Origin: CAYXEN01 sp964464035
GTDB taxonomy: Bacteria > Krumholzibacteriota > Krumholzibacteriia > WVZY01
NCBI GenBank assembly: GCA_964464035.1
Contig: CAYXEN010000011.1
Coordinates: forward strand, 1-58,167
Direction: 5' to 3'
Length of the DNA: 58,167 bases
Shown: one piece after another, positions 25,308 through 33,166 of the stretch
Numbering within the stretch: the first letter of the stretch is position 1
Layout: each line of letters starts with the position of its first letter
Notes under the pieces: model-generated
Told to the model about the DNA's origin: nothing
Database searches by the model: none
What the model saw: the letters and a program-made list of their open reading frames with translations, nothing else
Made by a program: the position numbers and the translations under genes

Positions 25308-26078
25308 TCAGACGAGCGTGCAACCGGCGAGCAACCCGCCCCAGGCGTGCTCGAGGAGAAGGGCCAGGATGATTGCACTCAGGACGAGTACGAGACCCAT
25401 CCACCCGTAATGCCTCGATCCATCTCCGGGATCGGCGATTCCCACGTGATAGAAGCGCGAGAGCGAGAACCGGGCGAGGGGAACGATCATCAATCCTTCC
25501 GCCAGGATGAAAGCCCACACCCACGGCGGTACGCCGAGCAGGGCGAGGTGGAAGATGTTGTCGCCGTGCCGGAGCAGGAAGGCGAAGGCATATGCGCTCG
25601 TCATCACGCTCGTCGATCCCACCACCAGGCCGCCGAGACCGGCCGTGGCGAGTGAAGCGCCGGCGAAGATCGCCGCCATCTCGATGATGAAGAGCGGCCG
25701 GAACTCGCGCATGCCGCCCACGCTCAGCCATCCTTTCACGTCCGCCATGTAGCTCGTCGCAAACGGGAGGCTCTGTGCCGCCCGGTGAGGCAGGAAGACG
25801 GTCAGGATGGCGGTGAATACGAATGTGGTGGCGGCCCAACGTGCGAGCACCCCGAGGGCGGCCCGGGGGCGGTTAGCCTTCGCGGCCCCGGCGAAGAAAG
25901 GGAACACGACGAGGGCGTTGAGGACGGGAGCAAGGAGTCCGACCTTGAACATCGCGGCAAGGACGATACTCAAGGCGCTCGCCGCCACTATGAGGCCGCC
26001 TTGCCCGCCGGGCGGACCCGGATGCTTTGCGCGCCCCGCCCGGTCGCTGCGTTCATTTGCACGGTGATTCTTCTTCAT
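25308..26078 (-). CDS. multi-pass membrane protein of unknown function
   Basis: This 256-residue protein has about six to seven hydrophobic helices after a short charged N-terminus. I see no catalytic or transport signature. The ATG at 26078 is chosen over a TTG at 26114. It stands between nrdJ (convergent) and ispH (divergent). The translation is rich in Ala, Gly and Leu and has no cysteine. I do not recognise the family. Confidence 0.65.
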   Translation of the reverse strand: MKKNHRANERSDRAGRAKHPGPPGGQGGLIVAASALSIVLAAMFKVGLLAPVLNALVVFPFFAGAAKANRPRAALGVLARWAATTFVFTAILTVFLPHRAAQSLPFATSYMADVKGWLSVGGMREFRPLFIIEMAAIFAGASLATAGLGGLVVGSTSVMTSAYAFAFLLRHGDNIFHLALLGVPPWVWAFILAEGLMIVPLARFSLSRFYHVGIADPGDGSRHYGWMGLVLVLSAIILALLLEHAWGGLLAGCTLV

Positions 26079-26108
26079 GTGGATCCTGGTACGGGTGAAC
26101 CGGTTCGA

Positions 26109-26137
26109 TTGCAACCCGTAATTCCATCATTTATAAT
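26109..26137 (+). promoter_or_regulatory. ispH promoter
   Basis: TTGCAA (26109-26114) and a perfect TATAAT (26132-26137) are 17 bases apart on the plus strand. Transcription would start near 26144, before the hairpin at 26179-26212 and about 130 bases before the ispH ATG. Confidence 0.5.
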
Positions 26138-26178
26138 CGATGTGGCGGCGCAGTTCCAAGGATTATTTGAACTCCCGA

Positions 26179-26212
26179 GGCTCCGCCGAAGCGGGCTTTT
26201 TCGCTGGCGGAG
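26179..26212 (+). terminator. leader hairpin with T5 tract upstream of ispH
   Basis: GCTCCGC (26180-26186) can pair with GCGGGC (26191-26196) with one bulge, followed by TTTTT (26197-26201), which looks like an intrinsic terminator. The same left arm, CTCCGCC (26181-26187), is also perfectly complementary to GGCGGAG (26206-26212), giving an alternative larger hairpin. A promoter lies just upstream, so this is a candidate attenuator or the end of a short RNA of about 60 bases. Confidence 0.4.
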
Positions 26213-26276
26213 GCGCTTTGCGGATGTTATTTTGGAGTTCACCTCGCCGAACCTCACGAAAGGGCGGGATTGAGTG

Positions 26277-27268
26277 ATGAAAGTGATCCTTGCCGAGTAC
26301 GCCGGATACTGCTACGGAGTCGAAAGGGCTTTCAACATAGTCGAGGACGCGGCAACCGGGAAGAACAAGCCCATAACAACGCTCGGCCCCCTCATTCACA
26401 ACAAGCAGGCGATAGACGCCCTGAACAGGGAGTACGCNNNNNNNNNNNNNNNNNNNNNNNNNNNNNNNNNNNNNNNNNNNNNNNNNNNNNNNNNNNNNNN
26501 NNNNNNNNNNNNNNNNNNNNNNNNNNNNNNNNNNNNNTCGGCCCCCTCATTCACAACAAGCAGGCGATAGACGCCCTGAACAGGGAGTACGCCGTCTCCA
26601 ACGCCGATTCGCTGGACGAGATCGAGAAAGGCGCCGTCGTGATCCGCACGCACGGTGTTCCCCCCGAAATCACCGAACAGGCCAGGGAAAAGGGCCTGGA
26701 GATCCTCGATGCCACCTGCCCGTTCGTCAGGGCCGCTCAGAAGATGGCCTCCAAGCTCGTCAAGGACGGATACACCTTGGTGATCCTCGGCGAGAAGAAT
26801 CATCCCGAAGTGATCGGCGTCGCCGCCCACGCCGGCGGAAATACGATAGTGGTCGAAGAGCCCGAGGAGATCGAGGAATACCTGCCGCTCACCCGCGTGG
26901 GCATCATCGTCCAGACGACCCAGCAGATCGAGAAACTGGAGAAGCTGGTGAGCCTGATTCTCCCCAAGTGCAAGGAGATGGAGATCCACAACACGATCTG
27001 CTACGCGACGAGCGACAGGCAGGGAGCGGCCCGGGATCTCGCCGGAAAAGTGGACGTGATGGTCGTGGTAGGCGGCAGGCACAGCGGCAACACGCGGAGG
27101 CTCGTGGAGGTCTGTCGCTCGGAGGGTGTTCCCGTGATTCACGTGGAGACGGCCGACGAGTTGTCGCCCGGCGATTTCGAAGGCATGGAGACGGCGGGCG
27201 TGACGGCCGGCGCTTCCACGCCCGACTTCATCATCGAGGCCGTCGTCGAGAGGCTCCATAGCTTCTGA
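26277..27268 (+). CDS. ispH: 4-hydroxy-3-methylbut-2-enyl diphosphate reductase, interrupted by a false assembly gap
   Basis: This is the last enzyme of the methylerythritol phosphate isoprenoid pathway, an Fe-S enzyme. The three cluster cysteines are visible in AGYCYGV, DATCPFV and NTICYAT. The substrate residues are also visible: IHNKQ and RTHGV histidines, KNHPE, QTTQQ and HSGNT. The gene is split by 100 Ns at 26438-26537. The 55 bases before the gap are repeated exactly after it, and removing the Ns plus one copy (155 bases) restores one frame of 278 residues, which is a normal length. ATG 26277 is preferred to GTG 26274. The gene is most likely intact in the organism. Confidence 0.95.
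26383..26437 (+). repeat. 55-base contig-end overlap, left copy
   Basis: Identical to 26538-26592. It encodes the ispH segment from GPLIHNKQ to NREYA. Its exact length suggests an unmerged k-mer overlap at the ends of two contigs. Confidence 0.95.
26438..26537. other. assembly gap (100 N), probably not real
   Basis: The run of exactly 100 Ns lies inside ispH. Its two flanks are the same 55-base sequence, so the contigs overlap and no sequence is missing. Confidence 0.95.
26538..26592 (+). repeat. 55-base contig-end overlap, right copy
   Basis: Identical to 26383-26437 on the other side of the N run. Only one copy should exist in the genome. Confidence 0.95.
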
Positions 27269-27285
27269 TCATCCGGCCGGACTCC

Positions 27286-29064
27286 TTACTCGTCGATGGA
27301 CTCCATGGTTGCCTCCATCTCGGCCTTCTCTTTGAGGAGGTGCGACTTGGGAGTGTGCGAGGCGATCATGTCCCATGGAAGGATCTCTTCCTCCCGGCGC
27401 CTGCGCAAGGCGTAGAAATCGGGGTCCAATCCCGTATCGGCGAACACTTCTTCCCACGCCCGCATCCGGAAGCATTCACTCCAGGCGTCCATCCTCATCC
27501 CGCGCTCACGCGCCTTTACGAGAGCGCGGGAGAGGCGCCGGTCCCCCCTGGAGAAGACAGCCTCCAGGTAACTCTCGTCGACGTCGTGGAACTTGAACCT
27601 CAGAGACGAAGATCGCTTGCGCGAGAGGATGAATGCCTGCTTGCGCCTGAGTTCCTCCCTCGAATCCATGTGTTCCCACTGCAACGGCGTGTGGGGTTTG
27701 GGCACGTGGGAGGATACCGCTACGTTTATCGCCGCTCTCCTGCCCGCGATCTTCTTGCGCAGGCGGCTGGCCTCGTCCGAGATTTCCGCTATGGCGGCGA
27801 GGTCGCTCTCCCTCTCGCCGGGAAGTCCGATTAGAAAGTAGAACTTGAGCAGACGATAACCCGCCCGGTAGGCGGCCTCACAGGCGGCGAGGAGATCGCG
27901 GTTGCTGATGGGTTTCTTTATGAGCGCCCGTAGCCTGTCGCTGCCCACCTCCGGGGCGATCGTGATCCCCGCCTTGCGCACCGCGCTCGTCAGGGAAGGC
28001 AGTTCCGCCAACCCGCCTCCCACGCGAAGGGACGGGAGGGATACGCTTACGCGCCTCGGGGAGAAAGCTTCGTTCACGGCGGCCATGAGCCGCTCCACGT
28101 GGGGATAATCCGCGCTGGAGAGGCTCGCCAGATTTATTTCGTCGTACCCCGTCCTCCAGTAGGTCTCTTCACATATCTCGAGTATCCTCTCGGGCGATCT
28201 GATCTTGAGGGGACGGTATCTCTGCACCGCCTGGCAGAACCTGCAGTGGTTGGGACAACCGCGCATGATCTCCACGTTCATCCGGTCGTGTATCACCTCG
28301 ACGTTCGGCATGACGGGACTCAGCGGCACGGGGGCGTGCTCCAGGTCACTCACCGTCGCCTTCTTCACCCGGCGGGGCGCAGGTGCCTTCGGCGTGATCG
28401 CGGTTATGACGCCGTCGTTCCCGTAGGAGATATCGTATAGGCAGGGAACGTAGACGCCGGGGATCTCCGCGAGGGACCGGTGGAGGGAACTACGATCACG
28501 ATCCGATCGTTTCCACGCGATTATCCGGTCCATCATCACGTGGATCGTCTCCTCCGCGTCTCCGACGAGCACGGCGTCCAGAAAGGGGGCGAGGGGTTCG
28601 CAGGCCACGCTTATCGATCCTCCTGCGATGACTACGGGATCACCGCCGGTCCGCTGCGAAGTTTCGAGGGGTATTCTCCCAAGCTCGAGCATGTTGAGAA
28701 CGTTCGTGTAGCAGAGTTCGTATTGCAGCGAGAATCCGACGACGTCGAACTCATCGAGAGGAGTGAAGGTTTCGAGCGAATAGAGCGGCAGACTGCGAGC
28801 GCGAAGGATCTCCTCCATGTCCACCCAGGGAGCGAACACGCGCTCGGCTGCCACGTCCTTCCGCCCGTTGAGCATGTGATAGATTATCTTTATTCCCAGG
28901 TGCGACATTCCGACCGCGTAAGTGTCCGGAAACGCGACGGCCACTTTGAGATCGACGTCGGCATGATTCTTCACGATCGCGTTGCGCTCACCTCCCGCGT
29001 ACTGTCCCGGTTTGCGGACCAGCGGGAGGATCTCGTCGAGGATCGTCTGCTTGAGGCTCTTCAT
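27286..29064 (-). CDS. B12-binding-type radical SAM protein (TIGR03960-like)
   Basis: This 592-residue protein resembles the TIGR03960 family. The N-terminal part (about 40-200, AVAFPDTYAVGMSHLG and the FDVVGFSLQYELCYTN segment) is a B12-binding-like Rossmann fold. The radical SAM motif is CPNHCRFC near residue 269, followed by the enzyme core and a C-terminal tail. In many genomes this protein is fused to or next to a DUF2344/TIGR03936 protein, which is not present here. It lies 20 bases after the DUF1848 gene, so they are probably co-transcribed. The substrate is unknown; related proteins are suspected to act on RNA or ribosome components. Confidence 0.88.
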   Translation of the reverse strand: MKSLKQTILDEILPLVRKPGQYAGGERNAIVKNHADVDLKVAVAFPDTYAVGMSHLGIKIIYHMLNGRKDVAAERVFAPWVDMEEILRARSLPLYSLETFTPLDEFDVVGFSLQYELCYTNVLNMLELGRIPLETSQRTGGDPVVIAGGSISVACEPLAPFLDAVLVGDAEETIHVMMDRIIAWKRSDRDRSSLHRSLAEIPGVYVPCLYDISYGNDGVITAITPKAPAPRRVKKATVSDLEHAPVPLSPVMPNVEVIHDRMNVEIMRGCPNHCRFCQAVQRYRPLKIRSPERILEICEETYWRTGYDEINLASLSSADYPHVERLMAAVNEAFSPRRVSVSLPSLRVGGGLAELPSLTSAVRKAGITIAPEVGSDRLRALIKKPISNRDLLAACEAAYRAGYRLLKFYFLIGLPGERESDLAAIAEISDEASRLRKKIAGRRAAINVAVSSHVPKPHTPLQWEHMDSREELRRKQAFILSRKRSSSLRFKFHDVDESYLEAVFSRGDRRLSRALVKARERGMRMDAWSECFRMRAWEEVFADTGLDPDFYALRRRREEEILPWDMIASHTPKSHLLKEKAEMEATMESIDE

Positions 29065-29084
29065 ATCGGATCGGGCCTTTCAGG

Positions 29085-30038
29085 TTATTCTCGTCGCGGG
29101 GATTCGGCTCCGGCCATCGATCGCGCCTTGTCGATCGCCGGTCCCGACATGTTTCGCTGGCTGTAGCAATAGAGGCAGGCGCCCCCTTGCGGAAAACAGT
29201 TCTTCACTCCCGGCGAGTATCCTATGTCCCTGCTGAAAGTACACGTGCAAGTCTTGCGCTGCCTGCCCGTATCGTTGTGGAGGACCTCCGTCACCCGCCA
29301 CTCCGCGCCGTTTCTTGCAAGCAGGCGGTTGATCATCGCTCCGTCGATGCATCCTCGGGTGTCGGCGCCGACGAAACGCTGCGGGTTGCAGCAAACGTCG
29401 AGTCTCATCCCGAGGTTGCAGCAAGTCTCTTTCATGCTCTCGATCATGTCGTCGATCTCGTCCTCGTGCGGGAAGTCCGGTGTCAAGTTCAATGCCTCGA
29501 GTCTCTTCGGAACGTGGCGGTAAGAGTAGTCGACCTCCGAGGTCTTGACGCGCTTGACCCCGAGCCTGGCGAAGCCGCGGGCCAAGCGTTCGAACAAGGC
29601 AGGGTCGAAGTTGTCCGCTCGGGCGCCGCCCCCGACCCTTATCAGCGGATCGTAGCGAAGGATCACAGCCTCGGGATCGATCAATCCGGAGGCGACGAGT
29701 TCCTCCATGGCCGCGAGCACCTCCTCAGCCGCCGGGATCCCGGGTTCGAGCACCGAGCCCCCCAAGCCGGTGACCGTCAGGTTCAGGACGACTGCGATTC
29801 CCATTGCGTCGCGGTATTCCCGGACGACCCGGCGGAGGGCGGGCACGGTTGATATATTGCCCGGGTGCTTGGTCCATAGCACCACCGCGCCGAAGTCACG
29901 CGGCGACAGCCGGCGGGGGGCGCTCCAGCGGGAAAGCCTGGCCGGAGCTTCACCGGAAAGTATACCGGCCAGCAGCTCGGGAGAGCACCTCACCATGTCC
30001 CTGGTTCGGGACGCCGATATGACGATCTTCTCGATCAT
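29085..30038 (-). CDS. DUF1848 family protein
   Basis: This 317-residue protein begins IVISASRTRDMV and has the ILRYDPL segment near the middle. It ends in a Cys-rich stretch, CTCTFSRDIGYSPGVKNC then CLYCYSQRN, typical of DUF1848 proteins. The cysteines suggest an Fe-S cluster, and the fold is thought to be TIM-barrel-like and related to radical SAM proteins. The ATG at 30038 is chosen over a GTG at 30065. It is the first gene of a two-gene unit with the TIGR03960-like protein and is divergent from mutM. Function is unknown. Confidence 0.88.
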   Translation of the reverse strand: MIEKIVISASRTRDMVRCSPELLAGILSGEAPARLSRWSAPRRLSPRDFGAVVLWTKHPGNISTVPALRRVVREYRDAMGIAVVLNLTVTGLGGSVLEPGIPAAEEVLAAMEELVASGLIDPEAVILRYDPLIRVGGGARADNFDPALFERLARGFARLGVKRVKTSEVDYSYRHVPKRLEALNLTPDFPHEDEIDDMIESMKETCCNLGMRLDVCCNPQRFVGADTRGCIDGAMINRLLARNGAEWRVTEVLHNDTGRQRKTCTCTFSRDIGYSPGVKNCFPQGGACLYCYSQRNMSGPAIDKARSMAGAESPRRE

Positions 30039-30152
30039 TTTTCTTTTGCCTTTCCCGGGGAGCACGGACGTAATATAATATCAAACTTTCCGCGCGGGAA
30101 CGACGAAATCCCCCTCGCCGGCGTTCGTACGATTCAACGGATGGAAGGAAAG

Positions 30153-31016
30153 ATGCCTGAACTCCCGGAAGTCGAGACCATCTCGCGGGGCCTCGCCGCG
30201 GTCCTCGAGTCGCGAACCGTCGAACGCGCCTTCTTCAAGCGCCCCGACATCATGAGGAAGGGAAGCATCAAGCGCCCGGGGCTCTCCGGCTGCCGCATCG
30301 ACACCGTGGAGCGCACCGGCAAGAACGTGGTCATAAGGTTCGACAATTCCTTTTCCATGGTGGTGAATCTCGGCATGTCGGGAAGGCTGGTCGTACGCAG
30401 GCGGGGCGAAGCGTACGAGGAAATGAAGAGAAAGCACGTCCATGCCGGCCTCGTCTTCCCGGACGGCATGGAGCTGGTTTTCTACGATCCAAGGCGTTTC
30501 GGCTCCATATTGATCACGCGATCGCGGGACATCCGCCGCGTACTCGGTATCGCCGAAGACCCGTTCCAGATGAAACCGCGCGAGATGCAGGAGAGGCTCG
30601 AGGGGCGGAGCGCATCCATTAAAGCCCTGCTTCTCGATCAAAAGATCATATCCGGCCTGGGAAACATCTACGCCGATGAAACCCTCTTCGATGCGCGGAT
30701 CCATCCCCTCACCCCGGGAGGAACCGTCGCAACGCAAGCCCGCGCCATACTCTCCTCGGCGCGAAAGATCCTCAAGAAAGCGATCGCGCACGGAGGCACG
30801 ACTTTTCGGGACTACCGGACGCACGATGGGGAAAGGGGATCGTTCCAGAACCATCTCGCGGTATACGGCAGGACGGGGGAAGAGTGCAAGAGGTGCGCGG
30901 CCGGGATAGAGAGAATCCTCGTGGCCGGGCGAAGCACGCACTTCTGCCCGCGATGCCAGGAACTCACCAAGCGTAGACCTGCCTCTTTACGCTCGGGGAA
31001 CGAAAGGCGCCGGTAG
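30153..31016 (+). CDS. mutM: formamidopyrimidine-DNA glycosylase (Fpg/MutM)
   Basis: This 287-residue base-excision repair enzyme removes oxidised purines. Starting at ATG 30153 gives the required N-terminus PELPEVE, whose Pro (after Met removal) is the catalytic nucleophile and whose Glu is also catalytic. An upstream ATG at 30141 would block this. A GGAAGG site lies before it. The central helix-two-turn-helix segment has LDQKIISGLGNIYADE. The C-terminal zinc finger is CKRC and CPRC, about 16 residues apart. The length is normal. It is divergent from the DUF1848 gene. Confidence 0.97.
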   Translation: MPELPEVETISRGLAAVLESRTVERAFFKRPDIMRKGSIKRPGLSGCRIDTVERTGKNVVIRFDNSFSMVVNLGMSGRLVVRRRGEAYEEMKRKHVHAGLVFPDGMELVFYDPRRFGSILITRSRDIRRVLGIAEDPFQMKPREMQERLEGRSASIKALLLDQKIISGLGNIYADETLFDARIHPLTPGGTVATQARAILSSARKILKKAIAHGGTTFRDYRTHDGERGSFQNHLAVYGRTGEECKRCAAGIERILVAGRSTHFCPRCQELTKRRPASLRSGNERRR

Positions 31017-31020
31017 CGCC
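31006..31020. terminator. short hairpin over the mutM stop codon
   Basis: GGCGC (31006-31010) pairs with GCGCC (31016-31020) around a 5-base loop, and the mutM TAG stop is inside it. There is no T-tract, so terminator function is uncertain. It lies in the gap before the convergent permease gene. Confidence 0.3.
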
Positions 31021-31060
31021 CCCTCCGTGATCTTCTCCTTCGAACTTCGAGGCGGTAAGC

Positions 31061-32158
31061 TCATCTCTTCTCGGCCAGGGCGATGCGCGGATCGCTCGCG
31101 TCCCTTATGCCTTCACCGAGCAGGTTGTAAGCGGTGACCGTTATGAAGATGGCCAGCCCGGGGAAGGTGGCGAGCCACCAGGCGACCTCGATGAACTGCT
31201 TGGCGAGCGAGAGAATGCCCCCCCAACTGGCCGTGGGAGGCTGGATGCCGAGCCCGAGGAAGCTCAAAGCTGCTTCTATCAGAATAGCGTTCGCCACGCC
31301 GAAAGTGGCCGATACGAGAACCGGGGCGAGGGAATTGGGCAGGATGTGCCTGAAGATGATCTTGCGGTCCTGGACGCCCAGCGCTTTGGCCGCCTCGGCG
31401 AATTCCTGGCTTTTCAAGCGGATGAATTCGCCCCGCGTGTAACGCGCGATGCTCGTCCAGCGCGTTATTCCGATCACGATCATGATGTTGTAGATGCTGG
31501 GCGGCAGAAACGCGATCACGGCGAGAATGAGAAAGAAGAAGGGGAAACACATCACGACCTCGATTATCCTCGAGATCGCGAGGTCGACCGTCCCTCCGTA
31601 GTAACCGGCCATGGCCCCCGCGAGAACGCCGATCACGACGGCGATGGCCACCGCCACGAATCCGACCTTCAACGATATGCCCGCTCCATGGATCATTCTG
31701 CTCGCCACGTCTCGGCCGAGATCGTCGGTGCCCATCCAATGCTTGTGGCTGGGAGGGAGGAGCTTCTCGTTGAGGTTGATCTCGAATGGAGAGTACGGAA
31801 TGATCGGCATGAGCAGCGCGACCGATTTGTCATACTTGAGGATGCTGTAGTCGAGCTGCTTGATCTCCGGATGCTTTATGATCCATTTGAAAGGGGAAAG
31901 GTCGGTGACGGCGGGGAAGTACCACTTGTCCTCCCATCTCATGATGATGGGCTTGTTATTGGCGATGACGGGCGCAAGGTAGGATGCCAGGAACAGGACC
32001 AGGATGATGTAGAGCCCGGCCATGGCGAAGTGATCCTTCTTCAGTCTCCCCCAGACGATCTTCTGGAAGCTGGGGCTCTTGGGCGAACGAAGCTTGCTGA
32101 GCTCCTTTCTCCTGGTTCTGGATCCTATTCTGTCTATTACCGCATGCATGGCATCCAA
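31061..32158 (-). CDS. peptide ABC transporter permease, OppC/DppC type
   Basis: This 365-residue inner-membrane permease has an N-terminal cytoplasmic segment, a first helix (MAGLYIILVLFLASYLAP), a large periplasmic loop, and then the BPD_transp_1 core. The core carries the EAAKALGVQDRKIIFRHILPN coupling motif (EAA-type) that contacts the ATPase, followed by EAALSFLGLG. It pairs with the OppB-type gene 17 bases upstream. The long first periplasmic loop (about 90 residues) is larger than in typical DppC. No ATP-binding subunits are encoded next to it. Confidence 0.92.
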   Translation of the reverse strand: MDAMHAVIDRIGSRTRRKELSKLRSPKSPSFQKIVWGRLKKDHFAMAGLYIILVLFLASYLAPVIANNKPIIMRWEDKWYFPAVTDLSPFKWIIKHPEIKQLDYSILKYDKSVALLMPIIPYSPFEINLNEKLLPPSHKHWMGTDDLGRDVASRMIHGAGISLKVGFVAVAIAVVIGVLAGAMAGYYGGTVDLAISRIIEVVMCFPFFFLILAVIAFLPPSIYNIMIVIGITRWTSIARYTRGEFIRLKSQEFAEAAKALGVQDRKIIFRHILPNSLAPVLVSATFGVANAILIEAALSFLGLGIQPPTASWGGILSLAKQFIEVAWWLATFPGLAIFITVTAYNLLGEGIRDASDPRIALAEKR

Positions 32159-32175
32159 TCGGATGAAGTCTCAGG

Positions 32176-33153
32176 TTATCTGTAGGTTATCCTGGGATCG
32201 GCCCAGGCGTACAGGATGTCCGCAATGAGCGTGCTCAAGAGCACGAGTACGGCGCTGATGAAACTCAGTCCCATGACGGTCGGGTAGTCGCGGGACAACA
32301 CGGCGTCGAAAAACAGCGCACCTATCCCCGGCCAGCTGAAGATGTATTCGAGAATCACGCTTCCGCTGATCAGCGTGGGGAGCAGTATGCCGAGAAGGGT
32401 GAGCATGGGGATGAGCGTATTCTTGAATACGTGCTTGTAGACTATGTTCTTTTCATCCAGACCCTTCGCCCACGCCGTCCTTATGTAGTCCTGGCGTATG
32501 ACCTCGAGCGTCGATCCTCTGACGAATCGCGAGAGAAAGGCGAGGGATCCATACGTGAGGCAGAACGTGGGGAGGATCATGTGGAGGATGCGATCGCCGA
32601 TCCTCGCGAAGAACCCGACGTCGCCGGCATGCATCGACTCCATGCCGTAGAAAGGCAGGATCTTCAATTTGACGCCGAAGAGAATTATGAGAAGCAGCGC
32701 AACCCAGAATTCCGGGAGGGAGTAGAGCATGTAGAGGACCGTTCCGTTTATCTTGTCGAAGAGCGAATACTGGCGGATCGCCGAGTAGAGGCCGAGCGGT
32801 ATGGACAACAACAAGGCTATGATGAGCGAAGTTATGTTGAGAAGCAACGTGGCCGGAAGGCGTTCCAGGATCTTGCGTATCACCGGCCTGTGATCGAGGA
32901 AAGACTCGCCGAAATCCAACGTAACCAACCTGCCAAGCCATATTAAGTATCTGACATGAATGGGCTTGTCCAGCCCGTAGAGCCTTTGCATCTCATGGTA
33001 GGCCTCGGGAGATATGCGCGAACTCATCACCCCGCCGTTGACGATCTTCACGGGATCCCCGGGAGCCAGGGAAATGATGAAGAAGGTGACGAGGGTTATG
33101 CCCAGCAGTGTAGGAACGAGATAAACGAGTCGTCGGAGGATGTAAGTCAGCAT
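32176..33153 (-). CDS. peptide ABC transporter permease, OppB/DppB type
   Basis: This 325-residue permease starts with the family-typical MLTYILRRLVYLVPTLLGI and LAPGDP. It has about six helices and the coupling motif TAWAKGLDEKNIVYKHVFKN near residue 230. The C-terminal segment ends GLSFISAVLVLLSTLIADILYAWADPRI, as in most OppB/DppB proteins. It lies between the binding protein (13 bases upstream) and the OppC-type permease. The substrate class is oligo- or dipeptides, or another solute such as nickel, by family. Confidence 0.94.
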   Translation of the reverse strand: MLTYILRRLVYLVPTLLGITLVTFFIISLAPGDPVKIVNGGVMSSRISPEAYHEMQRLYGLDKPIHVRYLIWLGRLVTLDFGESFLDHRPVIRKILERLPATLLLNITSLIIALLLSIPLGLYSAIRQYSLFDKINGTVLYMLYSLPEFWVALLLIILFGVKLKILPFYGMESMHAGDVGFFARIGDRILHMILPTFCLTYGSLAFLSRFVRGSTLEVIRQDYIRTAWAKGLDEKNIVYKHVFKNTLIPMLTLLGILLPTLISGSVILEYIFSWPGIGALFFDAVLSRDYPTVMGLSFISAVLVLLSTLIADILYAWADPRITYR

Positions 33154-33166
33154 GGCAATTATCGGC

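Noticed and set aside
26277..27268. ispH as a frameshifted pseudogene
   Set aside because: The frame change is explained by the artificial N run plus a 55-base duplicated overlap; collapsing them restores the full gene.
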